DNA of 64,000 nucleotides from Agarophyton chilense. Its lineage: Eukaryota; Rhodophyta; Florideophyceae; Gracilariales; Gracilariaceae. Position numbers and translations under genes: made by a program. The DNA lies in NCBI GenBank assembly GCA_030374765.1, contig JARGXX010000113.1, positions 744,001 through 808,000 of the forward strand, read 5' to 3'. Shown piece after piece: positions 23,651 to 33,479 of this stretch. The notes beneath the pieces were generated by a model, which saw only the letters and a program-made list of their open reading frames with translations, had not been told where the DNA came from and searched no databases. How positions within the stretch are numbered: position 1 is the stretch's first letter; each line of letters opens with the position of its first letter.

Positions 23651-25406
23651 TTATTCTTGCTAAAGCGGCACTATGGCTTTCGGAACCAGCGATGGTATAG
23701 AATGTGCAGACTTTGCTGACACTTTGTACACGTGTGTTCCAGCATTTCTGGAATGCTCTGTACATTTTGGCGACTCACAAGTTTCACCCGAGTGTGTGAG
23801 CCAGTGGCCAGCAGAGACGAGAATCATTCCCTCTGATGGTGCGGAAATATGGACATGAATCGGATGATCGGCGCGAGGGCTTGTGTATGAAGTGTGTTCG
23901 GTACGCGGGCAATTTCTCACGGCTGTTTGATACAATCTGCAGCGTACACGATGGAAAATATTATAGGCATAGAACAGTGCAACGCATTCGAGATTCGTTT
24001 TGGAGTGGAGAAGGCTAGACGAGCGTCGGAGATAGGAAAGGGAAAACGTTGGTGATGCTGTGACAACACATGATGTGGATTCGCACAAGACGTTGAAACG
24101 CATTGCGACAACTGGTACACTGACTGTGGCTGCACATGGTTGTTTTTCAACTAAACAGACGAAACATGGGCATGAGTTGCAGAGGCAATACGCAATGCTG
24201 GTATTAGAATCAGTGTGCACCGAGTAAAAGCAACACCATTAGACTAGTACAGTTATGAGCGTTTTGCACAGAGCGCAACTTCCAGCGCTCGGTCAGTAAT
24301 AAATAAGTGCACGCAGAAAGCAACGAAGGGATAGCACAAGTGGACATGACAGGAGTGTGTATCTGTGCAAGCACCAGTAAAAACGATCGCAGAAAGCGCA
24401 AAAACACAAGTTTTTCTGATACACCTCGCCTTAGGCTGTTTCAACTGTGTTTGGCTCTCGAGTTCGTTGGTGTTGTTGTATTTATGACAGGATGGGTTTC
24501 TGGTTCAAGAAAATTGCAAAGGAAAACATGCAAGTTGGTGGGTATCGTGGGTGAGGCGCAAGAGCTCAGTGCGGACTTGATAATGTTGTATGGAGCGCAA
24601 GGGGTGATAGAGGCGTCCAAACACAGATGGTGGGTGCGTGCATGCGTGCGTGATGATGATGATGAGAATGATTGGGAGTGTGGTACGCGGGACGGCAAGT
24701 GGAGAGTGACAGATAGAGGTGGGAGGGGGTCTCGTGTTCTAAAAGAGGATTGTCAAGGTTGGTGGATGGTAGCGGGTGCGGATGTCGTGTGCACAAGTGG
24801 AACACGTAGGGAGAGAAAAACTGTACAGTAGCTCTATTCAGGGTGCAAACAACAAACCGGACGAAAAGCAGCTTTATACGAGGGGTAAGTGAGTGAGCTG
24901 GTTTCAAGCTGGTTTCAAGCTGCACCAATAAGGAAAAAAGAAAAGGCTGAAGATTAATGGCACAGAGCCCGAGAAGTGTACAAGGAAAAACAGCGACACG
25001 CTGACCGTTGGAAACTCTGCCAGCCGAACGTTATCGACGCCAACACGTACGCAAGCGGGGGCGGAGGTGTCGCGAGAGGGCGCAAGCTCCAGACAGGCGT
25101 GGGACGGGTGTGCTTCACACGCGCCCCGTACCAACCTACCAACCCACGACGCCCGTTTAGAACTTCCCCCCCCCCTCCCCCCCACCGCAGCCACAAGCGC
25201 CGCAAGCACGCCAACCACTCTCCGCCACCAAGTGTCGTCGCCGTTGGCGCAACGGACCCCCCCCCCCCCCCCAACCTCACCCCACCTCACCCCACCGACC
25301 CCGCACCGTAAACTTCAACGATTGCATCCACCAGAATCCCTAACCCTAGACCATCGCAAACAGCTACCAACTCCCAACTCCACAAAACATACAAACCCAA
25401 GGCGCG
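23651..25406. other. Intergenic DNA upstream of the C2-WW gene
   Basis: Frames of 60 to 190 codons occur on both strands here, but composition and overlap suggest chance openings. From about 24900 the DNA turns G/C-rich. It has C homopolymer runs at about 25166-25185 and 25256-25272 that look like low-complexity promoter-proximal DNA. No gene is supported. Confidence 0.5.
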
Positions 25407-25524
25407 CACGTGTGTGCCTCCCCCAAATTCACTCCCACGGAGCCATGTGGACCGGCGGCGCCTCATCACGTGGCACGTGCCACGCGGCCACGTTTGCAAC
25501 GTGGTTGTTGTGATATGACACGTG
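25407..25524. promoter_or_regulatory. Cluster of four CACGTG (G-box/E-box) motifs
   Basis: CACGTG occurs at 25407-25412, 25467-25472, 25474-25479 and 25519-25524, four times in 118 bases. The middle two lie only seven bases apart (TCACGTGGCACGTGCCAC). In plants and algae this hexamer is bound by bZIP and bHLH factors. It lies about 415 to 530 bases before the proposed start of the C2-WW gene, so it is a plausible regulatory cluster for that gene. Function is inferred from sequence only. Confidence 0.5.
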
Positions 25525-25679
25525 CCGCGCGCGCGTGCGCGCCGCTGCTGCGCTGCTGACGTGCGCCGCCGCGCCGTCGCGCCGCCCACGGCAAGCACTG
25601 CGCAGCGTGCGCTGCCGCAACAACACTGTCGAGACAAAAGCTGCCCCAAAAGGACGCGCCGCCACTCGTTGCGCTGCCG

Positions 25680-25939
25680 TCCGTCGACCCCCTCGCCCCT
25701 CCTCCCTCCACGCGCCCATTGTGTGTGTTTGCCCCCCCCCCCCTCCCCCCCTCCCTTCCGCCTGTGCTTCCCCACCCCCACCGCACGCGTCCCCGCCCCT
25801 TCCCATTGTGTACCCCTCCGCTCACCCTTCTTCTCCTCCTCCCCCCCCTCCTTCGTCCCTCCCCCTTGTCCCTGTCCCGTCACTCGTCCCCCATCCCCCC
25901 ATCCCCGTCGGTCGACTCACCTCCTCAACCCCTCCCCCC
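25680..25939 (+). promoter_or_regulatory. C/T-rich leader or core promoter of the C2-WW gene
   Basis: The 260 bases before the proposed ATG are almost purely C and T on + (long CCCCCTCCC runs), with no ATG in frame. Such pyrimidine tracts are common around transcription starts in compact eukaryotic genomes. The frame stays open through this stretch only because of its composition. I read it as untranslated. Confidence 0.45.
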
Positions 25940-28273
25940 ATGGCGCAGCCCACCGAGCCACCGCCGCTCGCCTCCGCTCTCGCCTCCGCCCCCCGTCCGC
26001 GCTCCAAGCCTAAGAAGAAAGTGCGCATGCAAGTCATCCCGCACGACGAGCCCGCCAAACCTGTCGACACCTTTCACGTCACCATCTCCAACGTGCGCGC
26101 CACGCTACGCGTCGCAGAGGCGCGACCCGTCATCCTCAAGTTCGCCTTTGACAACTACTGGCACGCCGAAACCGACGTTTTCACCCTCGACTCCGTCAAC
26201 CCCACATGGCGCTTCAATCTCAACTCGGTATGTGGCCTCGACGGCCGCAAGCCCGTCACCGCCGACGGCTTTGAGCCCCATCCCACCCCGCACTCAGACC
26301 CCATCCAACCCATCGCCCGTTTTATCTACGAAACCCAGTTTGGCTACAAGCTGCACCGCAAGTACTTGATCGTCACCTTGTGCGAGCGCAGTCCGTACCA
26401 AGATGTCGTTTGGGGCACCGCCGTCGTCCCACTTGATTCCATCGCCCGCGGTTGCCACGCCCTAAACATGTCTATCTTCGCCAAACATGACCTCAAGTAT
26501 TATGGCAACGTCTTTTGTAATATTACCATGACTAATGTCCAACGCGTGCGAGCCCATCTCACAGATCTTAGACTCTCCGAGTACCCCGAAATCTTTAGTT
26601 ATGATGTCAAACTTATCTATCTTGAGCTTGGTGTACACGCCTTTGAACATGGCTTCTGTCGCTGTACTGAGAAGCGATCCGACGCTGAGCCTCGCTTTTC
26701 CGCCCAACCCGCGCTCGAGTTTGATACTACCTTGCGTGACATGCTTATTTCCTCCACTCCGAACGCGCCCTCGCTCAAGATCTTCTTCTCTGTTCATCGA
26801 CAAGTAGCGCGAAATCGCACCGAGCAGATCGGTGTTGGAGCCCTTCCGGTCCGCATGCTTTTCTCCAAGGTGCGCCACGGGTGGATGGGATTGCCCACCA
26901 AGTTTCGGGTACCGCTGGCCGACTATCGCGGCATCATTCGCGGAAAGGTGCTGCTTCGAAACATTCCGCAGTTCTCACAACTGCCTGGAAATGATCTCAC
27001 CAATGTTGACGGCAACATCACCCCTGCACACGTCGATTTGGACAGCCGCAGATTGTTGCCCTGGGTCAAACTTCCCAAGTCGGAGGAGCGTAAACGACGC
27101 TTGGCGAATAGAGAGCATTCCACTCACTCTCCGTCCACCAAACCACACCACCACTATGCTACCTCTGCTTCTGACAGTATGGATGAGAAGAGTGTCAACC
27201 TTGAACCGGTAGCAGAGCACGGCGTTCAAGCGCACCGCCGTGAACTACCAACGCTCAACGTGAAGGAAACTGAATATAATCTACCCATCAGCGAGTCGGA
27301 TGGCGGATCTGAATTTTCGTCGCGCGCCACTTCTCCTCGAGTGGACGGCCGTCTGTTTGCTGCCGTTGACAGTGCTTACGTGCGCGATGCCCACGCCACT
27401 CGTAGTCCACTTCGATCTAGGAAAAACCATGACGAACAACCGCAAGCACGCGCTCAGGGTAGCCCCTCTACAGTGCAGCGCCCGGCATGGACCAGCAGCG
27501 AGACCGGAGATGACTCAACTGGTACCATATCCAAACTACGTGACAGGGTTGACGCTCATGCCGTGTCTCATGTCGAGCAGATAAAGCTCTTCGGAGCTCT
27601 CCGAGAAGCGAATAAGGAAAGTGATGGCGAGCGTTGTGAGGAGCCGGCGAGATTGAGAATACCTACGGGCTCCGGACGCTCCAAACCTCGACAGCATTCT
27701 GATGAAAGCAGTTCATCCCGCGCGCCGCCGAGCAGAGCATCCGATGGTGCCTATGACGAGCATGAGTCCCCCGCCGATGCGAGGAACAGGCGAACCAAGA
27801 GCGGTAAGAGCTTTGGCAGCTCATGCACAACCGAAGGTGGTACTGAAGCAGATTCTACAATGCTCTCAGATGATGGTTGCCAGGTTGGCTCACGAACTAC
27901 GACGCAAGACGCTTTGACCACAAGTCTGAAACTAAACGCATATCCTCCGGGAGATGAGCGCTTTGAGTACGAAGTTGATGAATTGGCAGGTATGTGCGAG
28001 GCTTCCCGAAGTGCACCTGTTCCTGAGGCGCATGGTACTGGGACGACATTAGAAGGGGTCGAGGAATGGCTTGCTGTTCACGATCCTGGAAGCTCGAGGT
28101 TTTACTTCGCACATAGATACACGCAGGAGAGCTTGTGGTTGCCCCCTGGTTGGGAGCGAATGGTTGACGAGGAAGGGCGACAGTACTTTGTGGACCATGC
28201 TTCTCAAACTACGCAGTGGGAGTTTCCGGCTTCCGAGGCTCGTGCCTATCGAGAAAGCGTTTACGCAGGATAA
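25940..28273 (+). CDS. C2-like / tandem WW domain protein, 777 aa, single exon
   Basis: The proposed start is the ATG at 25940 (CCCCCCATGG context), the first in-frame ATG; the frame is open further upstream only through C/T-rich DNA. Residues 1-30 are Pro/Ala-rich with a basic KPKKKVRM patch. Residues about 34-190 look C2-like: TFHVTISNVRATL, then LKFAFDNYWHAETDVF, NPTWRFNLNS, HRKYLIVTLCERS and VWGTAVVPLDSI. A second conserved-looking part runs to about 390. A long Ser/Glu/Arg-rich, probably disordered stretch follows. The C-terminus has two WW domains: W710 to W733 (EEWLAVHDPG...YFAHR...LWLPP) and W738 to W760 (GWERMVDEEGRQYFVDH...QWEFP). C2 domains often bind membranes, and WW domains bind proline-rich partners. 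The arrangement recalls NEDD4-type ligases, but no HECT domain follows, so an adaptor or scaffold role is my inference. Confidence 0.85.
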   Translation: MAQPTEPPPLASALASAPRPRSKPKKKVRMQVIPHDEPAKPVDTFHVTISNVRATLRVAEARPVILKFAFDNYWHAETDVFTLDSVNPTWRFNLNSVCGLDGRKPVTADGFEPHPTPHSDPIQPIARFIYETQFGYKLHRKYLIVTLCERSPYQDVVWGTAVVPLDSIARGCHALNMSIFAKHDLKYYGNVFCNITMTNVQRVRAHLTDLRLSEYPEIFSYDVKLIYLELGVHAFEHGFCRCTEKRSDAEPRFSAQPALEFDTTLRDMLISSTPNAPSLKIFFSVHRQVARNRTEQIGVGALPVRMLFSKVRHGWMGLPTKFRVPLADYRGIIRGKVLLRNIPQFSQLPGNDLTNVDGNITPAHVDLDSRRLLPWVKLPKSEERKRRLANREHSTHSPSTKPHHHYATSASDSMDEKSVNLEPVAEHGVQAHRRELPTLNVKETEYNLPISESDGGSEFSSRATSPRVDGRLFAAVDSAYVRDAHATRSPLRSRKNHDEQPQARAQGSPSTVQRPAWTSSETGDDSTGTISKLRDRVDAHAVSHVEQIKLFGALREANKESDGERCEEPARLRIPTGSGRSKPRQHSDESSSSRAPPSRASDGAYDEHESPADARNRRTKSGKSFGSSCTTEGGTEADSTMLSDDGCQVGSRTTTQDALTTSLKLNAYPPGDERFEYEVDELAGMCEASRSAPVPEAHGTGTTLEGVEEWLAVHDPGSSRFYFAHRYTQESLWLPPGWERMVDEEGRQYFVDHASQTTQWEFPASEARAYRESVYAG

Positions 28274-30498
28274 CGCTCTTTGTTCCCGCACTTCTCCCAA
28301 CCTAGTTTCTCGTGTATTCCCCCCTTTCTCTATTTTCCTTACAGCAGTTTTAGATTAGTTAGAAGACCTTTCCCCTGTATACCTCGCGATCTCATCGCTT
28401 TCACACCCCCCTCTCACAGTGATACTGTGCAGCGTAATTGTCGTACGCATTAAGTCATTTAACATCCCTCGCATGGCAGCCAACAAACAGTTGCAGCATG
28501 TCTTGTGTCGAAGTCATCTGGTGGTTGATACACACACGTAAACTGAGCCGCATTTGGTTACTGACTCTTAAAGCAGTGACCTCATTCAGAATAATTCTTC
28601 GTAAACTTTGAAGTTATCAGCATGCGCACGTTGATGGTTGGCCTCAGTCGATCTCGGAACCTCATATACAGTCTAAATCGAAGGGACAAGGAGAAACGGA
28701 GAGTGTGGCCGTGTACTTCCTCTGGTGACTTGTTCATCGCCTTGGTAAACGTCTTGGTTGCTGACTCTTTGAGTAGTGACCTCATCCAGAACTACTTTTC
28801 GTTAAACTCGGATGTATGAGCCTTTGCTGCATTTGTCGCGCGTTGGCGGTTGGCTTGGGTTGATCTTGGATACATATCAAATGGAATTTACATCGTTGGG
28901 GCAAAGAGCGACGACAAGAATGGTATTGAAACCCTGCAGGATGAGTTCTTGTTTATGGGCTTTGTAAACACATTTGAATCGGGCCTCGGGCACGCACTCT
29001 GACGATCGGAGGTGTCAAAACGTCGCACATAATGTCACGACATCGTTTGGCATCATATCCCTCAGCGACATGTGAATCAGGGCGCACCATTCGCGAAGTG
29101 AAATAGGCTTGTATGTTTTGAGAGCGATACTGCGGCCAGACTCGCACGTTGGCATGTTGTAAGCATATCGCATGTAGGGTTGTCGGATACAGAGCATAAA
29201 AAGTCGTTTCAAAAACATATCCCTTCCCCAGAATTTCCGGGAATTGATGTTTAGGCTACAGTACAGCTAACAAAATCAGTGTGCCAATAATTTCAAGTAG
29301 AAATACTGTTTCAAAAACGTAACCTTCATTGCATCATATCCTTACGATTTTGAGTGATGATCACTACAGTGGTCATCATTCTGTTCCTTCCCATAACTCA
29401 TCAGATATTAAACCATTTAAATTCATTTTCCGCCTAATGCTAGATAAAACGATGTTGCAGGCGACCGTGAAGTCCGTATGTGCACCAGATGAGAACCTTT
29501 TCCACGGTACGTTCTTAAAGTTGTCACATCTAAATGCTTGAAAGAAGGTGCGAAAATTGAAATGGTCACTTTAGTGGTCATCAAGACATCTCCAACGACT
29601 TCCATCTTTACTGTTCTAGTCTCATTCAGGTGCGGTATCATCTGCTTTTAAGATAACTGATAGTTCATTAAAATCATGTACGAGTTTTGCGTGTGGTCTG
29701 CTGCTCAGTAAAATCTATATTTTTCTCAGCTTCTCTTCTCCGCCAACGTCTATCTCTTTGAAAACTGGCTGCATTGTTTTTTGTAGTAAGTGTTGGTCGC
29801 GACAAATGCAGAGAAGATGGGACGGTTCGCGACTGGAGCAGCTTCGTTGAGTGACTCATAGTCCAGCACGTTTTCCATAATCCATCATAAGTCCTGACAC
29901 AAATATGAACGTCAAATGTCTGGAACCTAAAAGACGAACTGTGTCTATCACCTCGAGAACTATTTCCGCACAAACATCAGTCCCCAAGATCACCTTTATA
30001 TTTCTTCTGACATTGTGTCCATTCACCTTCAGATGCAGTTTCTGTCCATCACTGTCATTGAAGAAGTACAACCTATGGCTTTTTCTGTTCCTTTCTGCAG
30101 CCTTTCAAAGTGACATTTTATCGTTTTCCACTACAATAACAGCCTCTTCAGTCTTTTTAAAAGTGGTCAGATCGCCCTGGATACTGTCTGTGTATGACAT
30201 AAATTCAGTTGGTAATTACAAGGCCTATAGAGCGCGTCATGATTGTCTTGAAGGCTGTCGAACGTGTCATTGCTTTGTATTCTGTTCCCTTTCTTAGAAA
30301 AGTTTCACACAACAAATCCATTCACAGCAATCGTTTTGATAGTTTGGGAAATGATTTTATGCTCCTATGAGAAGGATGGCGTTCACGCTTGTAGCATACG
30401 TCTGGTTTGGGGACTTTCGTCTACTCTCTCCATTAGTTTTGTGAAGGACAATGCCCTTCAAGGGGGTTTCTTCCCAGGACTTAGAGATTTCGCTCGCT
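28274..30498. other. No gene recognised downstream of the C2-WW gene
   Basis: About 2.2 kb following the stop codon. The first few hundred bases are pyrimidine-rich and probably the 3' end of the transcript. Short minus-strand frames at 29674-30071 have a coding-like look (for example KLHLKVNGHNVRRNIKVILG) but match no family I know and do not connect. I see no RNA gene. Confidence 0.5.
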
Positions 30499-31328
30499 TG
30501 AGGACTAGCTTGGTCTATTACAAGCTATAACGCTATTGCGTGCCGACGGCCGGTTAGGACCGGAGGTGCACACTGGTGGAACACGTGGACTGCACGGATG
30601 CCGACGCTTGAGTGCGACGCGTGCCACACGTGGCCCGGATTCTACCTAATGGTTAGTATTATTTAGTATTTTTTAGTATTTATTTAGCTACGCTATCGCT
30701 ATTTAGTGTCTATCTTTTGGGCGCGCGCCCACTGTCAGGGGACGCGCGCCACACTACTTAGGAGGTTGAGCACTGCTCCCCAGTAGACACCCTCTTGGGA
30801 TATCCCAAGGAGGGAGTCTTGGCTCTGAACTTTTCGCCTTCGGCGCGTCTTCACCGCATACTGCGTGAGTGCCAGTCGCACGTTAGTTCATCCCCCGCTC
30901 TGTCGACCAGAGTGCTACAACCACCGTGGGTTCATATTTAATCGCCTACACTTGTCGTAGGCTCGCCTCTGTATTGGGTTTCGCCCCCGTTTTCTCTTGT
31001 TCTCCTTTTTGGCTTTCGTGAGTGGCCGCCCCACTCACCCCGCTCGTCCACCTCATACGAGTGTTTCCTCGCTTTTTTTCCGACAATCGCCGTGGTACCG
31101 CTCCGCCTAAGATTGGTCACACCCCGGACTGTGCCGTGCTCACCTAAACAATCTAGGTATATCCCGCCGGATTGACCTCGGTCTTACACCCTACTCCGTC
31201 GTGCCTTTCCAGAGTGGCTCTGTTCCTGTGCTCCGCTGGGACGCGTCTCCTCCGCTTGAGGCGTGTCTCTCAAGAGAGGGAGATCCCGAACATCTTCGTG
31301 GTGTCTCCGCTCCAAGCGTTGTCCTACA
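30499..31328 (+). repeat. Solo LTR related to element A's LTR (830 bp)
   Basis: The sequence parallels the element A LTR in order: a GTATTTATTTAGCT-type AT tract, GGGAGTCTTGGCTCTGAAC, GTATTGGGTTTCGCCC, GACCTCGGTCTTACACCC, CCAGAGTGGCTCTG and AACATCTTCGTG. The ends TGAGGACTAGCTTGG and AAGCGTTGTCCTACA are imperfect inverted repeats of each other, as in the A LTR. No internal element sequence adjoins it. The five-base flanks (TCGCT, TCTTG) do not match, so the target duplication is lost or the edges are off by a few bases. Confidence 0.75.
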
Positions 31329-31459
31329 TCTTGGAGTACAAAGCTTTAGCCCCATGCTTCAACAGCTTGAGAGGAGGGAGCGCGTTCTTAGTTTGAACGT
31401 AGAAGTTATCTATTTTCCAGAATCATATTCGTGTTTCGAAATTTTTCTTACTATCTCGG

Positions 31460-32510
31460 TCAGCTAACGCTTGGATTACCAGTTCTAACCCATGAGCCCA
31501 AGAAAAAATGAAAGGCCAACGGGACTGTAGAGTTCTTTAAAGCAGTGTTAGGTCTTCCACTGTGCAAGTCAAATAATGCGATAGCATCCGATGAGCATGG
31601 AATCCATTCACATCCGAGCTTAAAAAACATTCCGCACTCGAACCAAGCTGTGACGAATTCTTTTGATCCCAATTAGAAAAGAACGGCGGACTCATTGATT
31701 GTACCTCTTATCATTTCTTCCCTAGACCGTTCCCTACTAAACCAGCTTTCGACAAAGCCTTTCAGAAACGCTGCCAAACTCTGCTCTTCTCTGGAATTGC
31801 TTTGTTCCAGACCAATTAAATCAGGCACTTCATTTTTGTGCATCATTGCTTTCGCAGCATTAGTTCCTGTTACCTTGAACTGACGAAGTACAAACCAGTC
31901 ACTGCATCTTTTTCCAATCGTTAGAACGCAGCAATTCTGCAACATGAATTGTTCAATTATGTCCCGGCCGTCCCCGGATTCACTTGGAAGAATGGATAGA
32001 CGACCACTGTCAAGCTTCCCAAAGAACAATAAATGAGATGTAGACGCCCGTCGGGGCACAACAACCCACGACTTGAACCCTGCAGTAAGAGAAGTAGGTA
32101 CACTGTACATGTAGCGAATAATCTTTGAAAACTTGTCTGTGCCATGTTCTCTCACGGCAACAGCAGTTACTCGTTTTGTTGAAAATAAGTTGCGAATATC
32201 TGTAGCTTGTGTCCCTTGCGGAGATTTAAAGCTCTTTATAGAAAAAAATGACACCGACCCTGCCTTTGGATTATCGTAAATAATAAACAGTTTGGGTCGG
32301 TCCAACAGAAACGACGGTGATTGAGTTGACCCGACTCTTGGCCTATCAGTATCTCCTCTATTACTTGCAAACAAAGGCTCTGGACTAGTACAGTCTGTGC
32401 CAGCTGGCCTGGTGGTACTCGGAGATGACGGGTGGCTTTCCTCTTCAGACGAATTGTCATCATCATCATACCTTGTCGGCTTAAGATATGGAGCTTTCGT
32501 GAAGGGGTAT
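31460..32510 (-). pseudogene. Decayed gene, possibly YqaJ-type nuclease-like
   Basis: A 233-codon minus-strand frame (31673-32374) ends in RSREEMIRGTINESAVLF. The same frame continues after one stop (31673-31675) with GSKEFVTAWFECGMFFKLG and WIPCSSDAIALFDL, ending at 31460. Upstream the frame stays open to about 32510 without an ATG and begins with an acidic stretch (YDDDDNSSEEE). The order G-T-x-N-E, then a G, then a W...CSSDAI block resembles the active-site layout of YqaJ-type exonucleases (GxxNE ... SPDG), but key residues are replaced and I am unsure. The start is missing, so it is either a dead gene or an unrecognised spliced one. It lies between two LTRs and may itself come from a mobile element. 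Confidence 0.4.
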
Positions 32511-32735
32511 TACCGCAAAACATGCTCAGGCATTACAAAGATTGACCCAATACTGTTCTGCAGCATAGTGCGGAGCAATCTGATGCTTTCATACCCTCTC
32601 TCAGCAGAGATAATTAGCCCATGCATAATGTGCTCTCCTTAACCTTCTATCAAAAATTTTAACAGCTTTGGAACACTTGGGCGCTGTTGCTCACCCCTTC
32701 GGCGAAATCAAACCATTATCGTGACTCGTAAGACT

Positions 32736-33180
32736 TGTAACGCAATGACTGGTTGGTCAGCGTACTGGTCTTGACCGGTGGTAGCGTGGTAGAGCGGGTC
32801 CTAAGGTTCGAATCCTTGACGGCGGCACTCCCAGAGAACTTGGTGCAATGGGCTGGCGTTTACTCGTAGTCCTACAGGTTGGAGCAACGGAAACGATGGC
32901 TTGAAGACCAATTGGTGGGACTAATATACTAAAGGGGGTCATCTAGTATCCTAACAGTGCCTGCCTTTCTCTAAGGGAGAGGCGTCACTCGAGCCAAATA
33001 AATAGTACTGGCGAGGCGCTGGGATCTCCCTGGCACTGTAATGCTAATTTATTACACTGATTAAAAAAAACTAATAATTTACATGAGTCCACCTGAGGTC
33101 GGCCAGTCCACGTGGCGTCTGTAAGATCCCTCAGGGCCCGGCGATTTACACGGCTCAACCGTTATCGTTGCTCCTTCACA
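32736..33180 (-). repeat. Element C1 3' LTR (445 bp)
   Basis: A direct repeat of 43277-43720 and an inverted relative of the C2 LTR at 51474-51918. On + it starts TGTAACGCAATGAC and ends GTTGCTCCTTCACA. The polypurine tract directly adjoins its right edge. It holds a Pol III box A/box B-like motif listed separately. Confidence 0.9.
32774..32827 (+). other. tRNA-like box A/box B motif in C1 3' LTR
   Basis: TAGCGTGGTAGAGCGG resembles a tRNA D-arm (box A), and GGTTCGAATCC is a perfect T-arm box B, about 12 bases apart. The T-arm can fold (TAAGG / CCTTG around TTCGAAT). The anticodon arm is absent and the sequences at the acceptor positions do not pair, so this is not a tRNA gene. It lies antisense to the element and is conserved in all three C-family LTRs. 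Confidence 0.6.
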
Positions 33181-33193
33181 TATCTCCCTCCTT
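33181..33193 (-). other. Element C1 polypurine tract
   Basis: On the minus strand AAGGAGGGAGATA directly precedes TGTGAAGGAGC, the LTR start. Element C2 has the identical tract at 51461-51473. Confidence 0.8.
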
Positions 33194-33479
33194 AGAATTC
33201 GACCGCCATAGTGAAGTCCAGATGGCCGAATTATTGACCCAGGGGACGCGAGCACTTCGTTGCTCTCGGTACCATTGGGCGCGACGGGACGTCGCGTCGT
33301 CATCGCCTGCGGGGGTACGAGGCAGCGTGAGCTAACCATTGGCGCCAGGGTGGCAATTAATTTTTCGAAGGACTGAAACTCCTGCGCGCCGTGGACACTG
33401 TCCGTAGGTACATCGCCGGCGTAATCCTCGTGGCGCGGTAGAGCGATGGTCCCTTGGCTTATTCTCCCCTGACGGTCAT

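Noticed and set aside
23660-24220. 186-codon minus-strand frame
   Set aside because: Cys/Ser/His-rich composition without motifs, overlapped by frames on the other strand. Looks like a chance opening.
24307-24831. 174-codon plus-strand frame
   Set aside because: No family motif, repetitive GAT codons and low-complexity 3' half. No support from neighbours.
25535-25939. N-terminal extension of the C2-WW gene
   Set aside because: The frame is open, but it has no ATG and is made of C/T-rich low-complexity DNA. The first in-frame ATG is at 25940 in a good context.
32774-32827. A true tRNA gene
   Set aside because: There is no anticodon arm, the acceptor ends do not pair, and it recurs at the same place in three LTRs.
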